Part shown: positions 13,987 through 20,623 of the stretch, piece after piece | Layout: every line of letters starts with the position of its first letter | How positions within the stretch are numbered: position 1 is the first letter of the stretch | IMG/VR virus record: IMGVR_UViG_3300007734_000613 | Location: 1 to 34,897 of that record | Origin: a virus | Length of the DNA: 34,897 nucleotides | Strand: one strand, 5' to 3' | Translations under genes and position numbers: made by a program | Notes under the pieces: generated by a model | The model's database searches: none | Seen by the model: only the letters and a program-made list of their open reading frames with translations | Told to the model about the DNA's origin: nothing

Positions 13987-15452
13987 TACGACTCCTGCAC
14001 AGGTGACGCGCACCATGCGCGCCACAACGTCCGATACGCCGCCGAGACGGCCTCCGCATAGCCGGTGCAGATGGGCGAGGCCAGTAGTCGATCCCGCAAC
14101 GTGGCCTTGTCTGCGGCCAGCGCGGCCGTGTCCTGCATCAGCGCGACCGCAGCAGCGATGTAGCCCTCGCGCGTCGTGGCGATGCCACGGGCGGCCCCCA
14201 CATGCGTCAGGAGGGCACTAGCGACCCGCGCCCTGGACTCGGTGCCCTGCAGCGTCACGGTCGGAACGCCCATGTAGAACGCCTCGCACGTCGTCACGCC
14301 CCCGCCCTGCGGGAACGGCTCCAGCATCACGTCCACTTCGCCAATCGCCGCCAGATGCGCGCGGTGCGTAGTCCCGCCGACAAACTCCACCCGAGGCACG
14401 ACGGCGCGAATCGCCTCCTGCACATGCGGCGCCTGGTAAATCTCGCCCTTGCACCGCAGAACCGAGGCCGGCACGCGGCGGATGATCTCGCCCCACGTCG
14501 CCAGCACGTCGTCGTTCACTTTATCCCACCGATGGAACGCCCCGAACACGGGATAGTCGGCCTTGACCGACTGCGGGAGGAATCCGGCTGGAGGGGTCCA
14601 CGGGATGATCGATGGCAGTTCAATCACCTGTTCGGTGCCCGGTTCCTCCCCCCGCGCAATGGGGTCTGAGAACCGCGCATCCATCGCGTCTAGGCCAGTG
14701 CCGAGCGCGTAGCCCCACGCCGTGATCTGGATGGGCGCGGGCTTGTGGCAGAACATCGGCAGCCGGTTGCCTGACGTGTGCCCGGACAGGTCCACGAGGA
14801 TGTCGATCTTGTCCTCCCGAATCCGCGCCGCCAGCGCCTCATCGGTCAGGTGCGCCACGTTCCGGTAGCGCGTCAAGCTCTGATAGACCGCCGTGCAGGC
14901 GTCGTCCCGGTCGGGCATGTGGTTCGCGTAGCAGAACGTCCGCGTGCCGGGTATCCCCGCCGTGAGCAGCCCTTCCAGCGCGAGGCCGGCTGAGTGCTGC
15001 CGGAAGTCCGCCGAGACATAGCCCACCCGGAGTAGCCGATCCGGCATCCGGGCATTGGTGTGCGGCGTCCGGGCCGCATAGGCGGGTGCCCCGTAGAGCG
15101 CCCACCACAGCCGCCGCTGCGCATACCGCTCGTCCGCCGACATCGACGGGTCCAAGTCCTGCGCGAAAATCAGCGCGTCCCGAACATCCCGCCGCATCGG
15201 ATCTTGCGTCAAACAGGCGTGGAAGTGGGCGCTCGCCTTCGCAGGCTGCCCCATCTTCCACGCCAGCATTCCGGCTGCCTGATGGGTGTCGGGCGTCCGA
15301 ATGCCCTCCGCAATCAACCCGTCAAACAGCGCCGCGGCCTGCTGCCACGCGAGCGAGACGGTCCCAGACCCGGCCTGGACCTGGCGCACCAGATCCAGCA
15401 TCCGCGCCTGCGACACGTCGTCGCCCGGTGGAATCACGACCGCGTAGGCCAT
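13986..15452 (-). CDS. GT41/OGT (SPINDLY-like) protein glycosyltransferase
   Basis: 488 aa. Residues 30-135 look like one or two TPR-type helical pairs (TPDTHQAAGMLAWKMGQPAK). The catalytic part matches the O-GlcNAc-transferase family: LRVGYVSADFRQHSAG (141-156; His153 aligns with a conserved active-site His), DILVDLSGHTSGNRL (217-231), KPAPIQITAWGYALGTGL (237-254), a conserved Lys at 311 in FHRWDKVNDDVL, and DVMLEPFPQGGGVTTCEAFY (374-393), the nucleotide-sugar binding region. OGT enzymes transfer a sugar from a UDP- or GDP-sugar to Ser/Thr of proteins. The gene sits between coat-region and neck genes, so virion proteins are plausible substrates; the Ser/Thr-rich virion proteins nearby fit. 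Not damaged, full catalytic core. Confidence 0.85.
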   Translation of the reverse strand: MAYAVVIPPGDDVSQARMLDLVRQVQAGSGTVSLAWQQAAALFDGLIAEGIRTPDTHQAAGMLAWKMGQPAKASAHFHACLTQDPMRRDVRDALIFAQDLDPSMSADERYAQRRLWWALYGAPAYAARTPHTNARMPDRLLRVGYVSADFRQHSAGLALEGLLTAGIPGTRTFCYANHMPDRDDACTAVYQSLTRYRNVAHLTDEALAARIREDKIDILVDLSGHTSGNRLPMFCHKPAPIQITAWGYALGTGLDAMDARFSDPIARGEEPGTEQVIELPSIIPWTPPAGFLPQSVKADYPVFGAFHRWDKVNDDVLATWGEIIRRVPASVLRCKGEIYQAPHVQEAIRAVVPRVEFVGGTTHRAHLAAIGEVDVMLEPFPQGGGVTTCEAFYMGVPTVTLQGTESRARVASALLTHVGAARGIATTREGYIAAAVALMQDTAALAADKATLRDRLLASPICTGYAEAVSAAYRTLWRAWCASPVQES

Positions 15453-15455
15453 GCG

Positions 15456-16094
15456 TTAGGCCCAGGTCACCGTCGCCAGGGCCGTCACTGCGGTCGTGCC
15501 GCCGATGACGCCCTCCAGCGCGCACCAGGCGCCGTTGACCGCGATGAACGGCATCGAGATCTGCGAGCCGGTGGCGAAGGTGCCCACGTCAATCGTGGTG
15601 CCGCCCGCGCCGAGGCCGCCGGCAATCGTGATGGTGTGCGCCGCCGCGCCGTTGCCGACCACAATCAGCAGCGACCCGTCCATGTCCTTCGTCGGGGCTG
15701 CGAGGGTGATCGGGAGCGCCGTGGTGCCGTTCAGGACGTAGACGGCATCCTGTCCGGGGTAGCCGGACACGGTGGCCGTCGCGCTGACGCTGGTCACGAC
15801 GCGGGCCTTGCCCGCCACCGGGAACTGCGTCATGGTCTGTGGTCCCTGCGACGTGATGTCCGACGCGAGGAACGTGGTGACGTTGGCGGACGAGGCGTGC
15901 GCGGCGGTCACGGAGCCGTTCTGACCCCGCGACACCGGAATGCTCGTGCCGCTGACGTAGTTCTTGGCGACAACCATGACTTCCTGATCCACGAGGACCA
16001 AGTTGCCCGCCGCGAAGCCGGTGGCCGAGGCCACCGTGAGGGAGATATCCGTGACCGTGACAGCGGCCGAGAGCGTGGTGGTGGTGAGTGCCAT
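15456..16094 (-). CDS. Head decoration/stabilisation-like virion protein
   Basis: 212 aa directly after the coat gene (6-base gap). Ala/Thr/Val/Gly-rich beta protein. Residues 1-75 (MALTTTTLSAAVTVTDISLT, then a VSRGQNGSVTAAH loop) resemble the N-terminal motif seen in phage head-decoration-like proteins; the second half has VNGAWCALEGVIGG. No Cys pairs and no catalytic motif. A head-surface role is inferred from position and composition. Being Thr/Ser-rich, it is a possible target of the adjacent glycosyltransferase. Confidence 0.5.
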   Translation of the reverse strand: MALTTTTLSAAVTVTDISLTVASATGFAAGNLVLVDQEVMVVAKNYVSGTSIPVSRGQNGSVTAAHASSANVTTFLASDITSQGPQTMTQFPVAGKARVVTSVSATATVSGYPGQDAVYVLNGTTALPITLAAPTKDMDGSLLIVVGNGAAAHTITIAGGLGAGGTTIDVGTFATGSQISMPFIAVNGAWCALEGVIGGTTAVTALATVTWA

Positions 16095-16100
16095 GATCGA

Positions 16101-17339
16101 TTACCCCCACACCCGGGCAGCGAGCCGGGCCTGAATGGTGGCCGCGCCGATCAGCATGTCGAGGCGCGACGGGTTCTGGTCCGAGCCGATCTGATACTGC
16201 TCCACCATGCGGAGCGAGAATCCGAGGGCTTTGCTGCGGACCCTGGTTGCCTTACAGCCCGCGTCTGGCTCGAACAGGTCGGCCATGACGAACGCGAAGG
16301 CGTCCGGGTGATAGACCAGCGACTGCGGGGAGGCCGTCGCCGCCAGCGTGCCCGAGGCCGCCGCCGTCGCGCCCAGCACCGTGATGACGGCGTTGTTCGC
16401 GGGCGAGGCGTCCACGGTCTGGAGCTGGCCCGACGTGATGATCGAGGGCGAAATCGCAATCGTCATGTCGCCACCCGTTGAGGTGATGGTAGCGGTCACG
16501 ACGAACTGCTGCAGCCGCCCCGTCGAGGCGTAGGACAGCGGGTTAACCGTGTTGACCCCGGCGATGGTGAACACGTCGCCCTTGTTGAGCGTGGCCGCAC
16601 CCGAGGCCCAGCCATCCGTGATGAGCGACGAGCCGGTCTGGCTGCCGCCGTTCACCAGCGGTGTGGACGTGGTGTAGCTGCCCGTGGTGTGGGACAGCCG
16701 GTTCGGGTCCTGATACCACGCCGTCACGCCCAGTTGCTCGCGTCCGAACTGGCCCTTCCGGTAGTTCTCGGAGATGACCGCGCTTGGGTTGAACAGCGTG
16801 GATGAGGCGTTCGCCAGGGTGACCATCGCCATCGGGTCGAGGACCGCCACGCGGCCATCCATCGGAGTCGCCAGATCCGTCAGCTTCACGCCGGCCTGCA
16901 GATAGGTCAGCGTGGCGCTGGGGGTCGTGCCGGGCGTGCCCACGGACGAGTAGACATCCCGGACCACCTGGTTGTAGGCGAGCACGTCGGCGGCGTTCGC
17001 CAGCGTTTCCGCGCCCGGCTGCGTGTAGCGGGTGCGGATATTGTCCAGTTCGGTCGACGCCTGCGCGGACGAGTAGCCGAACGCGACATTCTTCTGGTTG
17101 GTCAGCGTGATCGGGACGGTCTGGTCGTAGAGGCTCTGGAGTTGCAGCGCCTGCCCGTCCGTCGCGGTGAACCGCTGCGGGAGCCGCGCCTGCACGGTGT
17201 TCCCGACACGGGCACCGGCCTGCTTGTACTGGTCGTCATAGGTGCGGTTCACGTTGGCGAGGAACTTGACCTCATTCGTGAAGCCCCTGGCGACCTCTTT
17301 CATCACCCATGTCGGGGTGGCGAGTGTGTTGAGTGCCAT
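16101..17339 (-). CDS. Major capsid protein, P22 coat (gp5)-like
   Basis: 412 aa, near the 430-aa length of P22 coat. The start (MALNTLATPTWVMKEVARGF, then NEVKFLANVNRTYDDQY), the GNTVQARLPQRFT strand and PVPITLTNQKNVAFGYSS-type segment (PITLTNQKNVAFGYSSAQAS), and the late GKATRVRSKALGFSLR-like region (TRVRSKALGFSLRMVEQYQI) are recognisable coat-family features with an HK97-type core expected. Gene order scaffold-coat supports it. The middle (residues ~230-330, LVNGGSQTGSSLITDGWASG onward) would hold the inserted beta domain of P22-type coat. Confidence 0.85.
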   Translation of the reverse strand: MALNTLATPTWVMKEVARGFTNEVKFLANVNRTYDDQYKQAGARVGNTVQARLPQRFTATDGQALQLQSLYDQTVPITLTNQKNVAFGYSSAQASTELDNIRTRYTQPGAETLANAADVLAYNQVVRDVYSSVGTPGTTPSATLTYLQAGVKLTDLATPMDGRVAVLDPMAMVTLANASSTLFNPSAVISENYRKGQFGREQLGVTAWYQDPNRLSHTTGSYTTSTPLVNGGSQTGSSLITDGWASGAATLNKGDVFTIAGVNTVNPLSYASTGRLQQFVVTATITSTGGDMTIAISPSIITSGQLQTVDASPANNAVITVLGATAAASGTLAATASPQSLVYHPDAFAFVMADLFEPDAGCKATRVRSKALGFSLRMVEQYQIGSDQNPSRLDMLIGAATIQARLAARVWG

Positions 17340-17345
17340 GTGGCG

Positions 17346-18383
17346 TTACCGAGCGCGTCGGGCCGCCTGCCGCCGATTCTCTCGGGCAATATACGCCTCG
17401 ATGGACTCGTCGTCAGACCCTTCGTCGCTCTTAAGTGGCGCGCCCCGTTCTGGCCGGATCGGGGGTTTCGCCTGACTGGAGACACGCGGAAGCTGGGCTG
17501 GGCCAGAGGGAGCAGCACCGATCCGCGATTCGAGGAGCGCCATGGACCGCGTCAATTCGCGCGGGGGCAGCGTGGCGAGGCGCTGAAGCTCATCGGGGTG
17601 CTGCGTGAAAAACCGCATCAGCCCCACAACGTGTTCCGACCGGCGAATTTCTTCACCGATGGCGTGCCAGGCGGTAACAGGCTCGCCCGGCTGCAAACTG
17701 TCGAAGGTCGGGATGTTCAGGACTTCTTGGGAGACGGACTCCAGAAAGGCCGGCTCGGCCGCTTCGATGCGGCTGATGAAGGACTCGTTGACGGCCTGCC
17801 GCGCCTGTTCGGCGCCCCGCTGTGCGGCGGTCTGCTGCCGGGCCTGTTCCTTCTCGGCATACCGCTGATCCGCGATGAAGATGGACAGGTCGGCGGTGTA
17901 ATCCGAATACCGCTCGTAGTCCTCCTCCTTCGGGGCGTTCGGCATCGCCATGTAGCGCTCGCGGTCGGGCACCGGCTTGGGCTGCTCCACCTGCGGCTGG
18001 CTGCGTGCGGCTTCGAGTTCGGCGGCCCGGCGCTCAGCGGCTTCAGCGCGGCGCTCGGCTTCGCGCTGGCGGGCGATGGCCTGCGAGATGCGGGCGTTAG
18101 GATCTTCCCTGGGCTTGGCGGGCTTCTTCGGCTCAGGATCGGGCGTGGCGGCGGCCACAGGGTCGGCCTCTTCCGGCTCGACCGGGTCCACCGTCACGCC
18201 ACGAAAACGGCCGCGCTGATCCCGGCCGTGTGGGGCGTTCGGCTCGGATACTTCGATGTCGTCAGCCGCAGCAGGCGCGGCGGTCACCCCCGCAACAGGG
18301 GCGGCCGGGGCCTGGGCGTCCGGCTCCGGGATGTTGCTGTCTATCTCGAATCCGTCCGTGCTCTCGGCGTATTGCGTGCCCAT
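17346..18383 (-). CDS. Scaffolding protein
   Basis: 345 aa from ATG 18383, chosen because an AGGGGG Shine-Dalgarno precedes it and because longer versions would cover the terminator hairpin. Acidic/Pro-rich N-terminus (residues 1-90), then an Ala/Glu/Arg coiled coil (QREAERRAEAAERRAAELEA), a middle with ERYSDYTADLSIFIADQRYA, and a basic C-terminus (ARENRRQAARRAR), the usual coat-binding end of scaffolds. Sits directly upstream of coat. It directs procapsid assembly and leaves before or during packaging. The gene lies only 15 bases below an intrinsic terminator, so read-through of that element must control its expression. Confidence 0.75.
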   Translation of the reverse strand: MGTQYAESTDGFEIDSNIPEPDAQAPAAPVAGVTAAPAAADDIEVSEPNAPHGRDQRGRFRGVTVDPVEPEEADPVAAATPDPEPKKPAKPREDPNARISQAIARQREAERRAEAAERRAAELEAARSQPQVEQPKPVPDRERYMAMPNAPKEEDYERYSDYTADLSIFIADQRYAEKEQARQQTAAQRGAEQARQAVNESFISRIEAAEPAFLESVSQEVLNIPTFDSLQPGEPVTAWHAIGEEIRRSEHVVGLMRFFTQHPDELQRLATLPPRELTRSMALLESRIGAAPSGPAQLPRVSSQAKPPIRPERGAPLKSDEGSDDESIEAYIARENRRQAARRAR

Positions 18384-18397
18384 CTGCCCCCTGAACG

Positions 18398-18438
18398 AAA
18401 AAAGGCCGCCCCGGAGCGGTCTGCTCCAGAACGGCCTT
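18398..18438 (-). terminator. Intrinsic terminator just upstream of scaffold gene
   Basis: On the minus strand AAGGCCG (18438-18432) pairs with CGGCCTT (18408-18402), with an inner stem GGAGC/GCTCC (18427-18423 with 18417-18413), followed directly by six T (18403-18398). This is a textbook Rho-independent terminator, oriented with the operon. It ends 15 bases before the scaffold ATG, leaving no room for a promoter in between. Confidence 0.8.
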
Positions 18439-18560
18439 GACCCTAGAAACGACAACAGCCGCGCCCAGCGCCTACGCGCTAGATGCGGCCTTGTCCCCTC
18501 GCGGGGTCATCGAAGCCTATTCAGTTCGGTCGCGGCTCACACGGCGCGAGCCTACCAACC
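18398..18560 (-). ncRNA. Candidate structured leader RNA / small RNA ahead of scaffold
   Basis: From the predicted start near 18560 to the terminator T-run is about 163 nt with no convincing frame. The RNA would be highly structured: GGCTC/GAGCC near the 5' end, a CCCC-GCGA-GGGG hairpin with a GNRA tetraloop (18507-18496 region), an AGCGC-GUAG-GCGCU hairpin enclosed by GCCGC/GCGGC, then the terminator. AAGGCCG occurs twice, at 18492-18486 and 18438-18432; the first could pair with the terminator's CGGCCTT and prevent hairpin formation. This is the layout of a transcription attenuator, or of a discrete phage small RNA. No tRNA features were found. No known RNA family is recognised. Confidence 0.45.
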
Positions 18561-18566
18561 GTGTCA

Positions 18567-18596
18567 ACTATGCGCGTCTACCTCGCGCCCTGTCAA
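18567..18596 (-). promoter_or_regulatory. Sigma70-type promoter for the head operon leader
   Basis: On the minus strand a perfect TTGACA (18596-18591), an 18-base spacer and CATAGT (18572-18567, 4/6 to TATAAT). It lies in the 255-base non-coding stretch between the 18711 gene end and the scaffold region. It points toward scaffold and coat. It is the best promoter match I found in the window. Between 18597 and 18710 I see nothing else convincing. Confidence 0.6.
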
Positions 18597-18710
18597 GCGA
18601 AAACCGCAGACGGTCACCGCCCACATCGGCCCGACGCCAGGTATCCAATACTCAATCGAACATCCGGTCTGGCATGGCATTGATGGTGACGCATTACGGC
18701 TCTTGATGGA

Positions 18711-18926
18711 TCATCGCGCAATTTTCAGCACACGCGCGCCAACCTCCACCAGCCGGGGCTTACCGTGCAGAAAGTGGAACGGCCGCCCGGTAATCTGCAG
18801 CGCGTAGACCAGTTCCACGGCCTCGAAGAACGTCACCGCGCCCGGCTCGGCCACGGCCGCCACGACGCCGGAGCCTTCGCAGGTCGAACAGCCACCAGGG
18901 ACGCCGTAACAGGTCGGGCAGGTCAT
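18711..18926 (-). CDS. DnaJ-like CxxCxGxG zinc protein
   Basis: 71 aa from ATG 18926 (ATGA overlap). Residues 2-21 read TCPTCYGVPGGCSTCEGSG, two CxxCxG-type knuckles like one half of the DnaJ zinc domain. The rest is a small alpha/beta tail (VTFFEAVELVYALQITGRPF). It would bind one zinc ion; role unknown. It is the last gene before the promoter/leader of the head operon. Confidence 0.65.
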   Translation of the reverse strand: MTCPTCYGVPGGCSTCEGSGVVAAVAEPGAVTFFEAVELVYALQITGRPFHFLHGKPRLVEVGARVLKIAR

Positions 18927-19189
18927 GCCGCTCGCGCCATCCAGATAAACGCCCAGCGCCCATCCGTTGGCGGGTTCCATGCCTCGGAATGATGATGCGC
19001 CTCAGTTTCCACGCCGGCTGGCAGGCTCAGGCCATGCTCAGCGAGTCCATAGTGATAGGCGTCGCGCCAAATATCGTAGGACCGCACGACGCGGAAGCGT
19101 GGCGTAACCGTCACCGCTGAGGCCAGCGACGGCACCGCAAGCACGGCACCGATGCGCGCGAGAAAGCCGCGTCTGGTATGCGCAATCAA
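18923..19189 (-). CDS. Small protein with twin-arginine signal peptide
   Basis: 88 aa from TTG 19189, overlapping the upstream stop as TTGA. The N-terminus LIAHTRRGFLARIGAVLAVP carries the Tat consensus (T-R-R-G-F-L), a hydrophobic stretch and an SLASA cleavage site, predicting export of a folded mature protein of ~63 residues from residue 26. The mature part (WRDAYHYGLAEHGLSLPAGV; EAHHHSEAWN) has a His/Glu cluster that may bind metal. No family recognised. Translation from TTG and the short frame mean the call needs care, but the signal is clear. Confidence 0.6.
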   Translation of the reverse strand: MIAHTRRGFLARIGAVLAVPSLASAVTVTPRFRVVRSYDIWRDAYHYGLAEHGLSLPAGVETEAHHHSEAWNPPTDGRWAFIWMARAA

Positions 19190-19359
19190 TGCGGCTGCCC
19201 CTGTCCCGCCTGATACGCCTTCAGCGCGTTGGTCGCGGCGATGTAGTCCTGCCATAGCTTCTCGCTGACCACGGTTGGCCGTGAAGTCGGATGAGCCGCA
19301 TACGCCCGAGACGCGGCCTGCCACGCCTCGAAGAGGCGCTGCTCGGTCTTGTCAGCCAC
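19186..19359 (-). CDS. Small helical protein, duplicated start region
   Basis: 57 aa from GTG 19359 (MADKTEQRLFEAWQAASRAY as initiated). Helical, mildly basic, ending AYQAGQGQPH. The start was chosen because it overlaps the previous stop and because the 24 bases ending at this GTGGC are an exact copy of those before the GTG of the gene upstream. No domain recognised. Confidence 0.6.
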   Translation of the reverse strand: MADKTEQRLFEAWQAASRAYAAHPTSRPTVVSEKLWQDYIAATNALKAYQAGQGQPH

Positions 19360-19882
19360 GGTCAGCAGCCCTTGCGCTGGACTCAATGAACGCGACGACG
19401 GCGTCGTCGTGGTCATTGGGACCATGTGGTTCGTCCTCAGGAAAGGCGCCGGCATCCCGACTCGCCACGAACTTCAGGAGGCCGTGAGGGTCAGAATCGC
19501 CGTCTACATACACCATCGTCGGTTTGAGCCAGTTCGTCGGGCACGAGCTTTCTTCATAGAAGAACTGCTCGGAGGCGCGTCGATCTTCGTCGTCGCGTGG
19601 CATAATGTTCGCCCCTTCGACGCGCATCCCCCGCACGACGAAATAGACCGGCGTGGGATGCGGTGGCAGCATCAGCACATTCACGGTCGTGACCTTTCGC
19701 TCTGGGTAGGGCGCGATGGATACCGATCCGTCACCAGGGCACACCAGTTGATACCCATCTCCGCATGTGTCACAGAACCAGTGCGTGGTCGTCGCCCTCG
19801 GCAAAAGATGGTCCACGCAGCCAGCGTCTGCCCCACAGGACGGACACACGGCGTAGGTTTTGGTCCGTGTGACGGTGGCCAC
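19352..19882 (-). CDS. Zinc-binding protein of unknown function, 176 aa
   Basis: Starts at GTG 19882, five bases into the intercistronic repeat and two bases after the stop of a 13-aa peptide. Residues 13-55 contain CPSCGADAGCVDH, then WFCDTCGDGYQLVC, i.e. paired Cys knuckles of a treble-clef or zinc-ribbon type. Residues 60-120 are beta-rich (TVNVLMLPPHPTPVYFVVRG), and the C-terminus has acidic stretches (PHGPNDHDDAVVAFIESSA). Longer frames exist upstream but would overlap the preceding genes. Function unknown. Confidence 0.6.
   Translation of the reverse strand: MATVTRTKTYAVCPSCGADAGCVDHLLPRATTTHWFCDTCGDGYQLVCPGDGSVSIAPYPERKVTTVNVLMLPPHPTPVYFVVRGMRVEGANIMPRDDEDRRASEQFFYEESSCPTNWLKPTMVYVDGDSDPHGLLKFVASRDAGAFPEDEPHGPNDHDDAVVAFIESSARAADRG
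19355..19378 (-). repeat. 24-bp intercistronic repeat, copy 1
   Basis: Identical over 24 bases to 19878-19901. On the minus strand it reads AGCGCAAGGGCTGCTGACCG then TGGC and covers the ribosome-binding region and GTG start of the gene at 19186-19359. The two copies are 523 bases apart, each at a gene start. Confidence 0.8.
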
Positions 19883-19901
19883 GGTCAGCAGCCCTTGCGC
19901 T
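19878..19901 (-). repeat. 24-bp intercistronic repeat, copy 2
   Basis: Second exact copy, covering the stop of the 13-aa peptide (19885-19926) and the GTG start at 19882. Exact conservation over both the untranslated part and the first codon suggests a recent duplication of the translation-initiation region or a functional element. Confidence 0.8.
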
Positions 19902-19926
19902 TGCCGTTCTTGCTCGACTTCTTCAA
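19885..19926 (-). CDS. Possible 13-aa basic leader peptide
   Basis: TTG at 19926 sits three bases after a strong AAGGAGGT Shine-Dalgarno and opens a 13-codon frame (MKKSSKNGKRKGC) ending in TGA two bases before the next GTG. The peptide is very basic. It may be a genuine microprotein or a reinitiation device that hands ribosomes to the gene at 19882. Confidence 0.45.
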   Translation of the reverse strand: MKKSSKNGKRKGC

Positions 19927-19935
19927 GTGACCTCC

Positions 19936-20154
19936 TTAGATCCCGAACAGGCTGACAGGCTCGTGCCGCCAGAACTTCACACGTACCGTCACACCGCAGC
20001 CGCATGTAACATCCCACTGGCTGGTCGCCTCCAGTGTTGGCGGATTCGGCACATTCTGAGGCTGCGGGATGGCCCCTCCGCACTTGGGACAGTAGGGCTG
20101 CACCTTCTCGACGTGGTAGTTCGGCAACGCATACTTCGCCGCGTCGTCGCTCAT
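19936..20154 (-). CDS. Zinc-ribbon protein, 72 aa
   Basis: ATGA-coupled to the gene before it. CPKCGG (22-27) and TCGCGVTV (50-57) supply four Cys for one zinc ribbon, separated by a Pro-rich linker (AIPQPQNVPNPPTLEATSQW). The last strand VRVKFWRHEPVSLF completes a beta-hairpin. Function unknown; one of several Cys-pair microproteins in the operon. Confidence 0.65.
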   Translation of the reverse strand: MSDDAAKYALPNYHVEKVQPYCPKCGGAIPQPQNVPNPPTLEATSQWDVTCGCGVTVRVKFWRHEPVSLFGI

Positions 20155-20378
20155 CGGAACCGCTCCGGCAGACGCACCGTCACCGTCTGGCCCACGCCCA
20201 TCAGTGGCCGCGTCACCACCACGCCACGGTCATCAGTGAGCACCACTACAGCGCCCCCGTAGCGCCGGAGCGGCTTAGCCCTATCTGTCATCAGACTGCG
20301 TAGCTCGTCCTTCACCCATGCGGGGATCTCAAACAACGGCCCCGGCCTTGCTGGCGTCCCGTCCGCCCTGAGAATCAT
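20151..20378 (-). CDS. Small protein of unknown function, 75 aa
   Basis: ATGA overlaps at both ends. Begins MILRADGTPARPGPLFEIPA, then a short helix (VKDELRSLMTDRAKP) and a beta-hairpin (GGAVVVLTDDRGVVVTRPLM). No Cys and no membrane segment. Located in the accessory block after the portal; no family recognised. Confidence 0.6.
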   Translation of the reverse strand: MILRADGTPARPGPLFEIPAWVKDELRSLMTDRAKPLRRYGGAVVVLTDDRGVVVTRPLMGVGQTVTVRLPERFR

Positions 20379-20623
20379 CGTCCCGTCACCAGCCAGCGCA
20401 GCCGCCGGCGCCAGTTCCCGCCAAGAATCGCCTCCACCGCCGCCGCGCTCTGCGCGAGCGCCTGCACCGCGTCCCCGGTGGTCGTCGCCCAGGTTTCGAT
20501 CTTCTCGAGCCGGTTCTCCGCGTCCGTCACCCGCTGCCGCGTCACCTGCTCGTTGTGCAGGGCGGCGTCCACGTTCGGGGCGATCTTCCGGGCCAGCGTC
20601 CGGCGCGAGAGGGGCACCGCCAT
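20375..20623 (-). CDS. Small coiled-coil protein after portal
   Basis: 82 aa whose ATG abuts the portal stop. A central helix with heptads (EQVTRQRVTDAENRLEKIET, then DAVQALAQSAAAVEAIL) and a basic C-terminus (GNWRRRLRWLVTGR). It could be a head-assembly chaperone or portal-associated protein; only position supports this. Confidence 0.6.
   Translation of the reverse strand: MAVPLSRRTLARKIAPNVDAALHNEQVTRQRVTDAENRLEKIETWATTTGDAVQALAQSAAAVEAILGGNWRRRLRWLVTGR

Noticed and set aside
18384-18455. Scaffold protein beginning upstream at 18455
   Set aside because: The extra residues would be encoded by the terminator hairpin; ATG 18383 has its own Shine-Dalgarno and starts a typical acidic scaffold N-terminus.
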